This document shows, piece by piece, positions 11,376 through 11,458 of a DNA stretch of 11,458 nucleotides. Source of the stretch: an uncultured Oscillospiraceae bacterium (GTDB taxonomy: Bacteria > Bacillota > Clostridia > Oscillospirales > Acutalibacteraceae). Position 1 is the first letter of the stretch. Every line of letters starts with the position of its first letter. The DNA lies in the NCBI GenBank assembly GCA_905193585.1, contig CAJJPG010000057.1, positions 1 to 11,458 on the forward strand, given 5' to 3'. The translations under genes and the position numbers were made by a program. The notes under the pieces are model-generated. The model ran no database searches. It was not told where the DNA came from and saw only the letters and a list, made by a program, of their open reading frames with translations.

Positions 11376-11458
11376 TTGTTAAGGGAAGTAATCGCAACGT
11401 TCAACGGAGACGAAGAAGACCTATATTTTATTGTAACCCACAAGGAGCAGGAAATGCT
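11376..11458 (+). CDS. Partial reading frame running off the right edge
   Basis: A frame open to the window end reads LLREVIATFNGDEEDLYFIV followed by THKEQEM. Two starts are possible: TTG at 11376 with no ribosome site, or ATG at 11454 with AAGGAG 6 nt upstream, which is the stronger signal. Both are in the same frame. If the ATG is correct, only its first codon is complete here. Too little sequence remains to say what it is. Confidence 0.35.
   Translation, partial: MLREVIATFNGDEEDLYFIVTHKEQEM

Noticed and set aside
1..11458. CRISPR array, tRNA or rRNA genes, transposase or attachment sites
   Set aside because: No regularly spaced repeats, tRNA-like cloverleaf, rRNA or transposase/integrase motif was seen by eye in either strand.

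Overview
The window looks like the early/lysogeny-control region of a prophage (or a derived integrative element) in a Gram-positive Clostridia host, most likely an Oscillospiraceae/Ruminococcaceae-type gut bacterium. The reasons are moderate GC, strong GGAGG-type ribosome binding sites, many 1-4 nt stop/start overlaps, and protein families typical of clostridial phages: small cysteine-rich proteins, PcfK/PcfJ-like proteins, a ParB-like coiled-coil protein, a VRR-NUC nuclease and XRE repressors. No integrase, structural, lysis or packaging gene is visible. Family names come from recognising motifs by eye; no search was run.

Layout. Positions 1-43 hold a rho-independent terminator for a plus-strand gene lying left of the window. 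From about 90 to 9188 nearly everything is one leftward (minus-strand) operon of closely packed genes. In transcription order these are: two small HTH regulators (8982-9188, 8716-8943), three hypothetical proteins (one membrane-anchored), the N-terminal half of a DNA sliding clamp (7174-7662), the C-terminal half of a DNA methyltransferase (6277-7098), PcfK-like and PcfJ-like proteins, a ParB-like coiled-coil protein, a 28-residue membrane peptide, an SplB-like radical SAM protein, a series of small Cys-rich proteins, a VRR-NUC nuclease and two terminal hypothetical proteins. Two of these genes (3160-3246 and 2033-2167) are short and easily missed.

From 9399 rightward the plus strand carries a lysogeny-type operon: two paralogous XRE repressors with an identical 41-residue tail, a remnant of a DnaQ-like exonuclease between them, and a PD-(D/E)xK protein resembling the N-terminal domain of type I restriction HsdR. 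A further reading frame starts at the right edge.

The 210-bp gap between the two operons (9189-9398) is the switch. A plus promoter (TTTACA-17-TATAAT) and a minus promoter (TTGACT-17-TATAAT) point at each other and overlap. Four copies of a TGWTGAAYTTRTTC-like operator lie across them, one inside the spacer of each promoter.

The most unusual structure is at 7091-7249. A 159-bp segment flanked by a 16-bp perfect inverted repeat carries, on the plus strand, the missing middle of the minus-strand clamp gene. Flipping it in silico restores the clamp reading frame and joins it in frame to the methyltransferase fragment as one 461-codon ORF. This could be an invertible segment, a frozen deletion/inversion scar or an assembly artefact. 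Sequence alone cannot decide between these.
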